From Polynucleobacter sp. SHI8 (lineage in GTDB: Bacteria; Pseudomonadota; Gammaproteobacteria; Burkholderiales; Burkholderiaceae): 64,000 nucleotides of DNA. The first letter of the stretch is position 1; the number at the start of each line of letters is the position of its first letter. A program made the position numbers and the translations under genes. The notes beneath the pieces are model-generated. The model did no database searches, was not told where the DNA came from, and worked only from the letters and a program-made list of their open reading frames with translations. The stretch lies in assembly GCF_027944005.1 (NCBI RefSeq), contig NZ_AP027204.1, positions 2,418,001 to 2,482,000 of the forward strand. Direction: 5' to 3'. Shown piece by piece: positions 25,073 to 32,378 of the stretch.

Positions 25073-25438
25073 TTACTTACATGGATACTCTTTTCTAAGA
25101 GCATCTGCTACGACAATTCCAACAGGAAACTTATCGAGATTTGCTGATGAATTCTTTAGAAACTTTTCAAAAACTGAGTTAGTTATCTCACCAGTCAAGC
25201 GTAAATTATTAGGCGGACACAAAAGAGGTTTGTTCCCCAATGTTTGAGTACCAAAAACGGATGCAAAAAATACACCTTGCCCTATTCCGCCAACATAAGT
25301 GGTGACGTATTCTCTAGATACTTCACTCTTATTTTTCAACTCTAAGTATCGACCAACCGTAAGCCCCTCGTCAGCAATCGCTGAATTTGAAAATAGTGCC
25401 CACAGTATGGAGACTGAATAAAAGAATTTCATTCTCAT
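25073..25438 (-). CDS. Secreted small protein, possibly Rap1a/Tai immunity family
   Basis: 121 residues with a signal peptide (MRMKFFYSVSILWALFSNSAIA). The mature part shows the spaced pattern YVGGIGQGVFFA, LLCPPNN, FEKFLKN and ALRKEYPC, reminiscent of Rap1a/Tai-type periplasmic proteins, some of which neutralise type VI amidase effectors. Only two mature cysteines are seen. No effector or secretion gene is nearby, so an orphan or exapted role is likely. It follows the lipoprotein gene by 9 bp. Confidence 0.6.
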   Translation of the reverse strand: MRMKFFYSVSILWALFSNSAIADEGLTVGRYLELKNKSEVSREYVTTYVGGIGQGVFFASVFGTQTLGNKPLLCPPNNLRLTGEITNSVFEKFLKNSSANLDKFPVGIVVADALRKEYPCK

Positions 25439-25447
25439 TTAAAAGGG

Positions 25448-26245
25448 CTAAATCTTTGCTTTTTTTCTAAGTTCATCATCTTTTCTTCTTGCCTCATCTT
25501 CTTGATTTTTAATATTATCAACCTTCGCGCCCAAAAGCTCTTTGGCCCGCTCTAAGGTCGCAACTTTATCTTTTGAGGCCGAGCATGATACAAGTGCAAT
25601 AAAAGTACTGAGCGCGTAATATGGCTTTCCATCTGGGTAGTCAAAAAACATAATGTCTAAATTATGTCTGTTTATGCTTAGCTTATAAACCGAGCGACCA
25701 TTGAACGTGTAGCTTGTAATAGGCTCAAAATCATAATACTCACCATCTTCCTTAATTTTTTTTAGTTCGATTGCTTTAGTTTCGGATGGATTTTTACCGC
25801 CATCGGTAATTAAAGAAGCTCGATCATTTACTGAAATAACAATATATTTTTCTCCAGCAAATTTACAGTTCAAAGCAAAATCAATTGATGAGGCACGATA
25901 CTCCCTAGGGTTATCAATATTTTTTAAATTGGCCTGTCGTTTTTCTTCATAAGATTCCCATCCCGCATTTTTTGCCTCTGCCTCTAACTTGTTTTGCGCC
26001 TCATCATATTCTTGTTTTGTTTTATAGCCCTGATCTTGATACAGCTTCATTTCCTGTGCACTACTAAATCCAGAAATATTTACTTCATAAGCTTCTTTCG
26101 TCTGGAATCCTTTAGCTTGTATTTCTTTCATCTCAGGAACATTGGCGAAGCCTAACTTTTCAGCATCCTGTTGACTCGGTCCACAAGCAGTCAAAAGTAT
26201 TGCGGCTGTTAAGCTGACGAAGAGAATTTGAATGGTTTTGAACAC
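25448..26245 (-). CDS. Lipoprotein with GF/GY-TK repeats
   Basis: 265 residues. Signal and lipobox end in LLTAC at residue 21. After that come three short imperfect repeats (AEKLGFANVPEM, IQAKGFQTKEAYE, YQDQGYKTKQEYDE) resembling SHOCT/GF-type helical repeats, then a beta-rich domain (YIVISVNDRASLI, YKLSINRHNLDIMFFDYPDG) and a basic helical tail. No enzymatic motif. It should be anchored in the envelope and is probably co-transcribed with the small exported protein downstream. Confidence 0.65.
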   Translation of the reverse strand: MFKTIQILFVSLTAAILLTACGPSQQDAEKLGFANVPEMKEIQAKGFQTKEAYEVNISGFSSAQEMKLYQDQGYKTKQEYDEAQNKLEAEAKNAGWESYEEKRQANLKNIDNPREYRASSIDFALNCKFAGEKYIVISVNDRASLITDGGKNPSETKAIELKKIKEDGEYYDFEPITSYTFNGRSVYKLSINRHNLDIMFFDYPDGKPYYALSTFIALVSCSASKDKVATLERAKELLGAKVDNIKNQEDEARRKDDELRKKAKI

Positions 26246-26486
26246 GCTGGTCTCCGATTTAGGAATTCATAATAAATTCTATATTAATCTGAATGTATCA
26301 AAGCTATACCCCTCATTGCCGTGAATACAAAAATCAATTAAACCCAAAAGATTGCTAGAAAACGCCTGAATTCATGCCAAATCGCCTGATTTTCAAAATA
26401 AGAATTATTACGAATACGAGGTGGGGTTAGATTTAATCGCCAGGGGCCGAGATCTCCACTGGCCTTGAAAATTGCGCGGTAAATTT
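26246..26486. other. Non-coding stretch upstream of lipoprotein gene
   Basis: Presumed promoter region of the lipoprotein gene; AT-rich to 26400, then mixed. I see no gene, dyad or hairpin worth naming. Confidence 0.4.
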
Positions 26487-26657
26487 TTAGGGCTTACTAC
26501 TGATCGGCTTGATAGCCTGTTGATGATGCTGGCGATCCTTTTCCAGCTTTAATCGTTGTTTAGCGGAATCCACATTTCGCTTGAGAGAAGCTACTCTTGC
26601 CTGCGCAGGCGAAAGGGGCTTAATTGGTTTGATGGTTTTGATTTCATAAAATCGCAT
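26487..26657 (-). CDS. Small basic protein, unknown
   Basis: 56 residues reading MRFYEIKTIKPIKPLSPAQA and then a helical, Lys/Arg/Gln-rich part (ASLKRNVDSAKQRLKLEKDR). The composition looks protein-like, and phage-related islands often carry such small basic proteins. No SD is seen before the ATG, so this is a tentative gene. Confidence 0.4.
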   Translation of the reverse strand: MRFYEIKTIKPIKPLSPAQARVASLKRNVDSAKQRLKLEKDRQHHQQAIKPISSKP

Positions 26658-26772
26658 ATCAATATTTATTTAGGCGCCCCTCGGGTCTCTTAAATCATGT
26701 CGCATTCGGCTCTTTGCCAGCTGGCTCGCCTCTGCGATGGGGGCTTCAGCCCACCCATCTTTTCCAAAACGT

Positions 26773-26831
26773 GCACCACGTGGTGCTGGAAAATGATGGT
26801 CGTCTCTGTCCTAAAGCGCACCAGCTGGTGC
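26773..26831. repeat. Two 14-bp perfect palindromes GCACCANNTGGTGC
   Basis: GCACCACGTGGTGC (26773-26786) and GCACCAGCTGGTGC (26818-26831), 45 bp apart start to start. The first is nested in a larger inverted repeat (TTTCC...GGAAA), the second in GTCCT...AGGAC. The surrounding 26660-26900 is markedly more GC-rich than its neighbours and has no supported gene. Confidence 0.65.
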
Positions 26832-26918
26832 AGGACATTCGTCTTAGGCTTTGCTGGGTCGTTGGGATCAGCTAATCCCAACTATGGGGCTACCTTGCGG
26901 TGCGCCCCATATATAAAT

Positions 26919-26933
26919 GTCCATTAAAAGGAC
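26919..26933. repeat. Dyad repeat, GTCCTTT type (one mismatch)
   Basis: GTCCATT-A-AAAGGAC, just beyond the stop of the DUF6641-like gene. Confidence 0.75.
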
Positions 26934-26939
26934 AAAGCA

Positions 26940-27377
26940 TCAACGGCCAAAGCCTGCACGTACAGCGCCACTGGCCGCTTCAATCTGGGCATCTAACTCC
27001 CCAGCTTCTACGGCGACCTTAATAATCTCCAGCGCTTTAATTAGCTCATCTGCAGAATTTACTTCCACAGCAGTCTTGCCTTTAGCAAATTCAATGATCT
27101 TTGCGCCATAGCGGATGTTTAGGCAAACCTTGCCATCCATAGCTACGAACCACCACTGACGAATACGCTTTTCATGTTCAATGGTTTTACGTGCACCAGT
27201 AATGTCTTTAACTGTTTTGAATTTTTTAACAGTAAATGTGCCGCCTTCTTTGCTGGCTTTAGCTAACTGGATCTGCTCCCAGACTTTGTTAGCTAATTTA
27301 TTACGACGATGCAGTACTGGCGGAATTGCTGTTGGCTTTTTTGAATTAACCATTTTTAAACTGTTTAATGTGCTCAT
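26940..27377 (-). CDS. DUF6641-like island/phage protein
   Basis: 145 residues, basic. MSTLNSLKMVNSKK, PPVLHRRNKLANKVWEQIQLA and IRQWWFVAMDGKVCLNIRYGAK fit the DUF6641 pattern found in phages, plasmids and integrative elements; function unknown. A good SD (AGGAGAAAAAG) marks the start. The C-terminus is an Ala/Glu-rich helix ending AVRAGFGR. Confidence 0.7.
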   Translation of the reverse strand: MSTLNSLKMVNSKKPTAIPPVLHRRNKLANKVWEQIQLAKASKEGGTFTVKKFKTVKDITGARKTIEHEKRIRQWWFVAMDGKVCLNIRYGAKIIEFAKGKTAVEVNSADELIKALEIIKVAVEAGELDAQIEAASGAVRAGFGR

Positions 27378-28064
27378 CTTTTTCTCCTATAAGTTAATGG
27401 GCACACTTAATTTATTGTCAGAGTTTTTAGATGGACAACCTCTTTTTGCCAAAAGCCACAAAGATCTAATGATTTGAGCCAGATCTGCTCTCCTTTTATT
27501 AGGTTTCACTAAATAGTTATGACGACAAAGCAGAAGAACGCTTTGTATGCCATCACTTATTACTACTGAAATGAGTTGCGACACTCGGTCAATATGTCGC
27601 CCAATATCAACTGGACATCGGTGTCGCAGGGACGGAAATTCTGAAGCAGTAGCAGAGACTTGTATTCACTATCCTTTACAGGACGCCATTAGCCTTGCTG
27701 ACTAATATGAATCAAGTATATGAATTAGCACAAAGATCGTAGAACATAGTTTTACGGATCACGAGAAAGCCCTGCTTACACAGCAACTTTCAAACAAGAC
27801 AAAGGTAGCCACTTATTGCTTTTGTCATTGTTGCGTTTCAAGCCGCACGTAAAAGGAGACAGCGAAACCGCCCTTACCAATTTGGTTGTGCCTATAGTGG
27901 TGTAGTAAAGAACTCAGCGAAAGTCCTTTTCTATTACTGAGCCTGTTGCTTAAGGCTCAGTGTAGGTTGAATCTAGCGAAAGTTCATCAAACAACATCAA
28001 ATCAAAATCAGAAAAGAAGAAATGTGATGAGCGACAAGCGAAATCACAGGAGAACGTAGTTCGC
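27378..28064. other. 687 bp without a supported gene
   Basis: Contains a copy (27411-27440) of the TTTATTNTCAGA...GGACAACCT repeat that also occurs at 33683 and 41411, and a decayed dyad (ATCCTTTACAGGAC, about 27671). A 65-codon GTG-started frame at 27387-27584 on the minus strand has no SD or family and is not called. The stretch may be gene debris. Confidence 0.45.
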
Positions 28065-28703
28065 CTATCTATCTACTTCAATAAATTCAATATTTCTTCC
28101 TGATGTTGAATTAAATTCTTCAATACAAGTTTCTCTTAAATCCTCAATTCGCTCATCCATTTCTTGGAACGACATGATGTCATCCCTGCTTAAATCAGTT
28201 TCTTCTTCTAATACATCATCAATATCATCGATATCACATGACCAGCTATAGCTTAATTCTTCTTCCTCTTTGTGCTCAATGAATCCAAGTAATTCGTCAA
28301 AACAGACAATTCTTGTACCAATTAAATAGGGGTTATTGTCCTTATAATCCATCTGAACTACAACATCGGGATCTATGATTGAAGCGTACTTAGCAATATG
28401 ATCTTGTAACTTTTCAGGGGCGATATTTTTACTTTCAAACTCAAGCTTATGGGTTGAACCAAAATACCAGCAACCATGAGCTCCAAGTAATTCACCACCA
28501 TCAAATTCATCGCATTTACTCATGCCATAAAGTATTCTTGTGACAGCAGAATATCTCTCCGCATTTTTATCAAACGAGTATGTTCCAGAACTATCTGTAT
28601 TTTTATCGAAATCATTCTTAAATCTTCGGATAATTTCTTTTTCTAATTCACGAATTTTTTCATTGCCATAAAAAGTAAACGTGCTTTCTACAGGTGTAGA
28701 CAT
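28065..28703 (-). CDS. Acidic protein of unknown function
   Basis: 212 residues. The first part FTFYGNEKIRELEKEIIRRF, then HGCWYFGSTHKLEFESKNIAP and YLIGTRIVCFDELLGFIEH recall ferredoxin-like YubB/DUF1281-type plasmid proteins, a weak resemblance. The last third is strongly acidic (DDIDDVLEEETD). Asp/Glu richness would also suit a DNA mimic. It stands alone with its own promoter region; the start has no strong SD. Confidence 0.55.
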   Translation of the reverse strand: MSTPVESTFTFYGNEKIRELEKEIIRRFKNDFDKNTDSSGTYSFDKNAERYSAVTRILYGMSKCDEFDGGELLGAHGCWYFGSTHKLEFESKNIAPEKLQDHIAKYASIIDPDVVVQMDYKDNNPYLIGTRIVCFDELLGFIEHKEEEELSYSWSCDIDDIDDVLEEETDLSRDDIMSFQEMDERIEDLRETCIEEFNSTSGRNIEFIEVDR

Positions 28704-28854
28704 TTTTCACCTCAAATTAAATTTGTTTAAGTAACTATAGCTAATTTTTATAACAACAGAATAGTTTTAAGCAGAAATCTTTCAAGCTCGCTGGCTTGGG
28801 TAGCTGAGCCAAAATTTAAAACGCTTGAAGGTTATTTTAAAAGGTCATCAAAAT

Positions 28855-28906
28855 ATCGTGGCTAAAATGCCACGATAAATATAAGAGAAGTAGAGAACTC
28901 TTATAT
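28855..28906 (+). terminator. Two tandem hairpins before the recombinase gene
   Basis: ATCGTGGC-TAAAAT-GCCACGAT (28855-28876) is followed 2 bp later by ATATAAGAG-N10-CTCTTATAT (28879-28906) and a T run. The second resembles a terminator. Tandem stems next to a catalytic-domain-only recombinase could alternatively be its recombination site. The rest of 28704-29022 shows nothing else. Confidence 0.5.
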
Positions 28907-29022
28907 TTTTGCGTAACCCATTGATAAAAAAGCGATTCTTTTTACACCATTTTCGGTTGCCCAAACCGAATCTAAGAAAACATACTGTAACTCTTTATTT
29001 AATACATTTTAGGGAGAAACAG

Positions 29023-29589
29023 ATGTCACAAGCTAGAGTTTTAAATCCACAAGAACTTCGCAGAGTTTTAGATCACGTTGCTACACGCAGGCACTCAGCA
29101 CGTAATCGCGCTATGTTGCTACTTACGCACTACGCGGGTATGCGAGTAGCTGAAGTAGCCGCGCTACGCATAAACGACGTTTTAAACAGCGACAGCACGA
29201 TTAAGGGTGAAGTACGCTTGATGCCCGATCAAACCAAGGGCAAACACGCCCGTACTGTTTACTTAAATGAACGCATGCAAAAGGAGCTGGCGCAGTACAT
29301 CAAAGTACTCAAAATTAAAGATCCAACAAAACCCTTGTTTTACACACAGAAGCAAGCAGGGTTTTCAGCCAACTCACTTACCCAGTACTTCTTTTATCTT
29401 TATCGTGCAGTTGGATTGGAAGGTGCCAGTAGCCATAGCGGTAGACGCACATTCTTAACTGGGCTTGCCAATAAAGGCACAGCAATTCATATATTGAAGT
29501 CTCTTGCAGGACATAGAAACATCAGTACTACTGCAACTTATCTCTATAGCAGTCCAGATCAGCTTAAGGCCGCTGTTGAATTGATCTAA
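29023..29589 (+). CDS. Single-domain tyrosine recombinase
   Basis: 188 residues from the ATG with AGGGAGAAACAG upstream; an upstream frame start at 28909 has no SD. Only the catalytic domain is present: GMRVAEVAALR (Arg), TKGKHARTV (Lys), HSGRRTFLTGL (His-x-x-Arg), GHRNISTTATYLYS (His and nucleophilic Tyr). All catalytic residues are intact, but the usual N-terminal core-binding domain is missing. It may act with a separate DNA-binding partner or as an inversion or resolution enzyme. Confidence 0.85.
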   Translation: MSQARVLNPQELRRVLDHVATRRHSARNRAMLLLTHYAGMRVAEVAALRINDVLNSDSTIKGEVRLMPDQTKGKHARTVYLNERMQKELAQYIKVLKIKDPTKPLFYTQKQAGFSANSLTQYFFYLYRAVGLEGASSHSGRRTFLTGLANKGTAIHILKSLAGHRNISTTATYLYSSPDQLKAAVELI

Positions 29590-29928
29590 TTACTTGGAGA
29601 AGTCAGTAAACACTTCTCCAGTGTATTTGTCGTGCACTCTTGTTTTCTTAAGGTTGACTGTAAAAGCCAAACCTCTTGTTGCAAGCCTGTGACCAAACCA
29701 CTTACAAAGCACTTCAACTCGCGTGGATCTGTTCTTGCCATCAAGAATGAGCACTTGATCACCCAGCAGGAAGGTGCCACTTAATATTGACCCTCTGTAC
29801 TTGGCATCAGTAATCTCTATTACACGAGCATTTTTTACCTTTACAGGCTTTATTGGTTTAGCTAACTTTGTTGTATGAGGAATGTCACTTTGCTCATCCC
29901 ACACTGGTGCTTTGTAATAGAAATCCAT
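29590..29928 (-). CDS. Unknown protein convergent with recombinase
   Basis: 112 residues: YRGSILSGTFLLGDQVLILDGKNRSTRVEVLCKWFGHRL suggests a small beta-rich barrel, followed by a basic end. No family recognised. Its last base abuts the recombinase stop. The upstream ATG has AGGGTTAT. A nucleic-acid-binding role is possible from the fold-like pattern only. Confidence 0.5.
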   Translation of the reverse strand: MDFYYKAPVWDEQSDIPHTTKLAKPIKPVKVKNARVIEITDAKYRGSILSGTFLLGDQVLILDGKNRSTRVEVLCKWFGHRLATRGLAFTVNLKKTRVHDKYTGEVFTDFSK

Positions 29929-29974
29929 ATAACCCTCATATTTGCTTATAAGTTGTTATTAGGATATCAAATTT

Positions 29975-29989
29975 GTCCTTTGAAAGGAC
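29975..29989. repeat. Dyad repeat, GTCCTTT type
   Basis: Perfect arms around G: GTCCTTT-G-AAAGGAC, between two minus-strand genes. Confidence 0.87.
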
Positions 29990-29992
29990 ATT

Positions 29993-30721
29993 TCACACAA
30001 CTGGAAACTGCCCAATTGCGGCATTATCAATTCGTGTTTTTGCTTGCTTGATATATCGTCCAACCGTTGCGGCCAAACGATTACGCTTAACGAGCCTATC
30101 TGCGTAATCGTCTTTAGGATTGGGCATAGAGTCTTTATCTAGCAACCCCATCTCTGCACCAATTTCCCACAGCTTTAATTTATTAGCGCCTAATCTTGTT
30201 TCCATATAGCGGTCATAGACTTGTAGGCACAGTCTTAAGTTGGCAATCGTATAAGTACCGTTTAACGGATATTTGGCTGTTGTCTTACTAACAGCTTTGG
30301 ATGGCCGCCCCTTCTTTCTGCCGTGACGCCCCATCAGCAACTCATTGAAATACTTCTTAAGCGACTTCTTATCGTAAGTGAGTGGCACTTGCAAAAAGAT
30401 AAAGTCATCTTTGCTCCACTGGTCGGGCACTTCATCTTTGACATCTATCTCTTTAAATTTATAGATAGATATTTGCTCTGCAAATAATTCAACCCCTTTG
30501 GCTCGCCACCAAACCCTAAATTCATCATCGCGCACATCACCAAAGTCTGCATATAACTTAGCGCACTTTCCCTTGCCGCCTTTTTCACAAGTAGCTAAGT
30601 AGTCTTTGTTGCGCCGTAAGTAAGCCCACCACCAGTAATAAGGACTTTGCTCTTGCCTAGACAAGGGCTGTCTATTGTTTTTAGTGCCAAAGGTTGGGTA
30701 CGGCTCAAAAAACTTCACCAT
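29993..30721 (-). CDS. Unknown island protein
   Basis: 242 residues, basic. Notable stretches are SPYYWWWAYLRRNKDYLATC, CEKGGKGKCAKLYADFGDVRDDEFRVWW and GRHGRKKGRPSKAVSKTTAKYPL, with an AT-hook-like GRPSK. No family recognised. It is divergent from the 260-residue gene at 30858 across 136 bp that contain the repeated motif ATTTCTTAA. Possibly a DNA-binding protein of the island maintenance set. Confidence 0.55.
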   Translation of the reverse strand: MVKFFEPYPTFGTKNNRQPLSRQEQSPYYWWWAYLRRNKDYLATCEKGGKGKCAKLYADFGDVRDDEFRVWWRAKGVELFAEQISIYKFKEIDVKDEVPDQWSKDDFIFLQVPLTYDKKSLKKYFNELLMGRHGRKKGRPSKAVSKTTAKYPLNGTYTIANLRLCLQVYDRYMETRLGANKLKLWEIGAEMGLLDKDSMPNPKDDYADRLVKRNRLAATVGRYIKQAKTRIDNAAIGQFPVV

Positions 30722-30857
30722 TTTCTTAACATTCTAAATAGATCAATATTGTATGGGTTAGAGAATTTTAACCCAAAAGAATAAAGTTATTTCATGGCCA
30801 AGCGGTTAAATTTCTTAACAAGCAGTCATATTTCTTAATACAGAAAGAGAGTTAAAA

Positions 30858-31640
30858 ATGAACACATTATTAAACGCAGTAGATACAACCCCTGTTACAA
30901 CAAACGTCCTTTTAAAGGACACAAGCAAAGTAGCTAACGTTGCTGTTGGCACTACCGTTGCCCTTACTAATATGGAAGCAAATCGTATTAACTGGGAACA
31001 AGGTGCCTACAGAACAAGTAATCAAGCCTTATATGCAGTATTGGGCGATTGCCTGGCTTTTTGTGGTGACATGACACTTCCAGAAGCTAAACAACGTAGC
31101 GAATCTTTAGAGTCTTTCTATAAAGAGCGTGGCTACACCTATAAAAAGGATCTGCCCTTAGCGACACGTGTTGTACGTGCAGTTTTTGGATCAAGAGATC
31201 GTCGTCGTATTAGCACCTACTCTTTGGTTATTCGTCAGGCAATGAAAGAGAAGGTTTTGATAGCTGACTTTTCAGCATGGGTGGAAGAGCGTGGTGGCGT
31301 TCAAGAGATCAGTCTTGGCAAAAGTGCTACTTACATCAAGCCTGCTGATAAAGCTGAAATGGCTAAAAACAATCTAAAAGGCAAAACACCGATTGGCTAT
31401 GCCAAGTCTGAATTGCTCTCACATGTTGCTGATGCTCAGTACCTAGGTGATATGTGCGTACTTTTAGCAGAGCAACAGGCTGACGGCAGTTTTGGTGTCT
31501 ATGCAGTTTTGCGTCAAGATGGACTGATTAAGTCTGCCTTTACCTCTTTGTATGCAGTTGGTAAAGAGCTTGAGGATAAAGCCAAGGCTGAGATCAAAGC
31601 GGCAAATGATGCAGATGGCGCCATTGCTAAATCTGCTTAA
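30858..31640 (+). CDS. Unknown protein paired with AAA+ ATPase
   Basis: 260 residues from ATG 30858 with AAAGAGAG upstream. No family recognised; the body is helical (TYSLVIRQAMKEKVLIADFSAWVEER) with a beta-rich later part (DMCVLLAEQQADGSFGVYAVLRQDG). A GTCCTTT-type dyad lies at codons 17-21 (VLLKD). If the dyad is an operator, translation might start downstream at MEANRINWEQ (30972). It is followed after 54 bp by the ATPase gene on the same strand. Confidence 0.6.
   Translation: MNTLLNAVDTTPVTTNVLLKDTSKVANVAVGTTVALTNMEANRINWEQGAYRTSNQALYAVLGDCLAFCGDMTLPEAKQRSESLESFYKERGYTYKKDLPLATRVVRAVFGSRDRRRISTYSLVIRQAMKEKVLIADFSAWVEERGGVQEISLGKSATYIKPADKAEMAKNNLKGKTPIGYAKSELLSHVADAQYLGDMCVLLAEQQADGSFGVYAVLRQDGLIKSAFTSLYAVGKELEDKAKAEIKAANDADGAIAKSA
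30906..30920. repeat. Dyad repeat, GTCCTTT type, inside coding sequence
   Basis: Perfect GTCCTTT-T-AAAGGAC within the first 60 bp of the gene at 30858. It is the only family member I found inside a called gene. Confidence 0.87.
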
Positions 31641-31648
31641 TTAATCAA

Positions 31649-31671
31649 GGGGAATGTTATGGGCATTCCCC
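31649..31671 (+). promoter_or_regulatory. Hairpin between the paired genes
   Basis: GGGGAATG-TTATGGG-CATTCCCC, an 8-bp perfect stem 9 bp after the upstream stop. It overlaps an alternative ATG at 31659, which would be buried in the loop, supporting the downstream start at 31695. It may process or attenuate the shared transcript. Confidence 0.55.
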
Positions 31672-31694
31672 ATTCATATTTGAAAGGAATACAA

Positions 31695-32378
31695 ATGTTA
31701 ACGAAAGGAAATAATCATGCGCCTCAAACGATTGATGACATCATCTTTGGAAACGATGAATCTAAATTGCGGATTGAAGATATTGTCTCGGGTGCCGACG
31801 CATTACCTCACTGCGGCAAATCAGCCATTCTTTTATACGGAGTCTTCGGAACAGGCAAAACAACGCTCGCTAAGATGCTACCTAACCACATTGAATACGG
31901 CAAAACCAAAGAAGAGTTAGTCTGGCCAGAAGAGTTCATTGCTTGTCAGCAAGGCTTTAATGGCCCTCAGGTTATGGCAAAGATTGATGCAATCTTGACT
32001 AAAAGCTCTTTTAACGTAAGTGGGCTTCACTACATCATTCTTGATGAGGTGGACAACTTAACTAAGCAGGCTCAGCAAAGTTTGAAGTCAGCATTGAATA
32101 CGACTCGCGGCGTATTCATATTGACGACAAACAATGTATCGCTACTAGATAAGGGCATGCTAGATCGTTGCGTCTTAGTTGAAATGAATGCGGCACATCC
32201 AAATGCTTACTTGGATATTGCCAAATCTATTGCTGATGAAGCTGGGGTCACCTTATCTAATGATGAGTTACTGACAACCATTCAAGCCGCCAATGGATCA
32301 TTTAGAAACTTGTTTCATAACGTGGGGCGCTTGGCTAGGCGCAAAGGTCAACAGCCACCTCCTAATATAATTTATTAA
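31695..32378 (+). CDS. Clamp-loader-like AAA+ ATPase
   Basis: 227 residues from ATG 31695 (GAAAGGAATACAA upstream). Walker A is LLYGVFGTGKTTLAK, Walker B is YIILDEVDNLTKQAQQSL, sensor 1 is LTTNN, and MLDRCVLVEM follows, the order seen in DnaX/RFC small subunits. It is shorter than full clamp loaders and lacks the zinc finger and collar domains. It could act as a replication or DNA-maintenance ATPase with its unknown partner upstream. Its stop overlaps that of the convergent integrase. Confidence 0.8.
   Translation: MLTKGNNHAPQTIDDIIFGNDESKLRIEDIVSGADALPHCGKSAILLYGVFGTGKTTLAKMLPNHIEYGKTKEELVWPEEFIACQQGFNGPQVMAKIDAILTKSSFNVSGLHYIILDEVDNLTKQAQQSLKSALNTTRGVFILTTNNVSLLDKGMLDRCVLVEMNAAHPNAYLDIAKSIADEAGVTLSNDELLTTIQAANGSFRNLFHNVGRLARRKGQQPPPNIIY

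Noticed and set aside
26690..26881. 63-residue reading frame on the minus strand
   Set aside because: No SD, no family, and it runs through two palindromes; the sequence is better explained as non-coding repeats.
27387..27584. 65-residue GTG-started frame on the minus strand
   Set aside because: No SD and no recognisable protein pattern; overlaps the TTTATT repeat.
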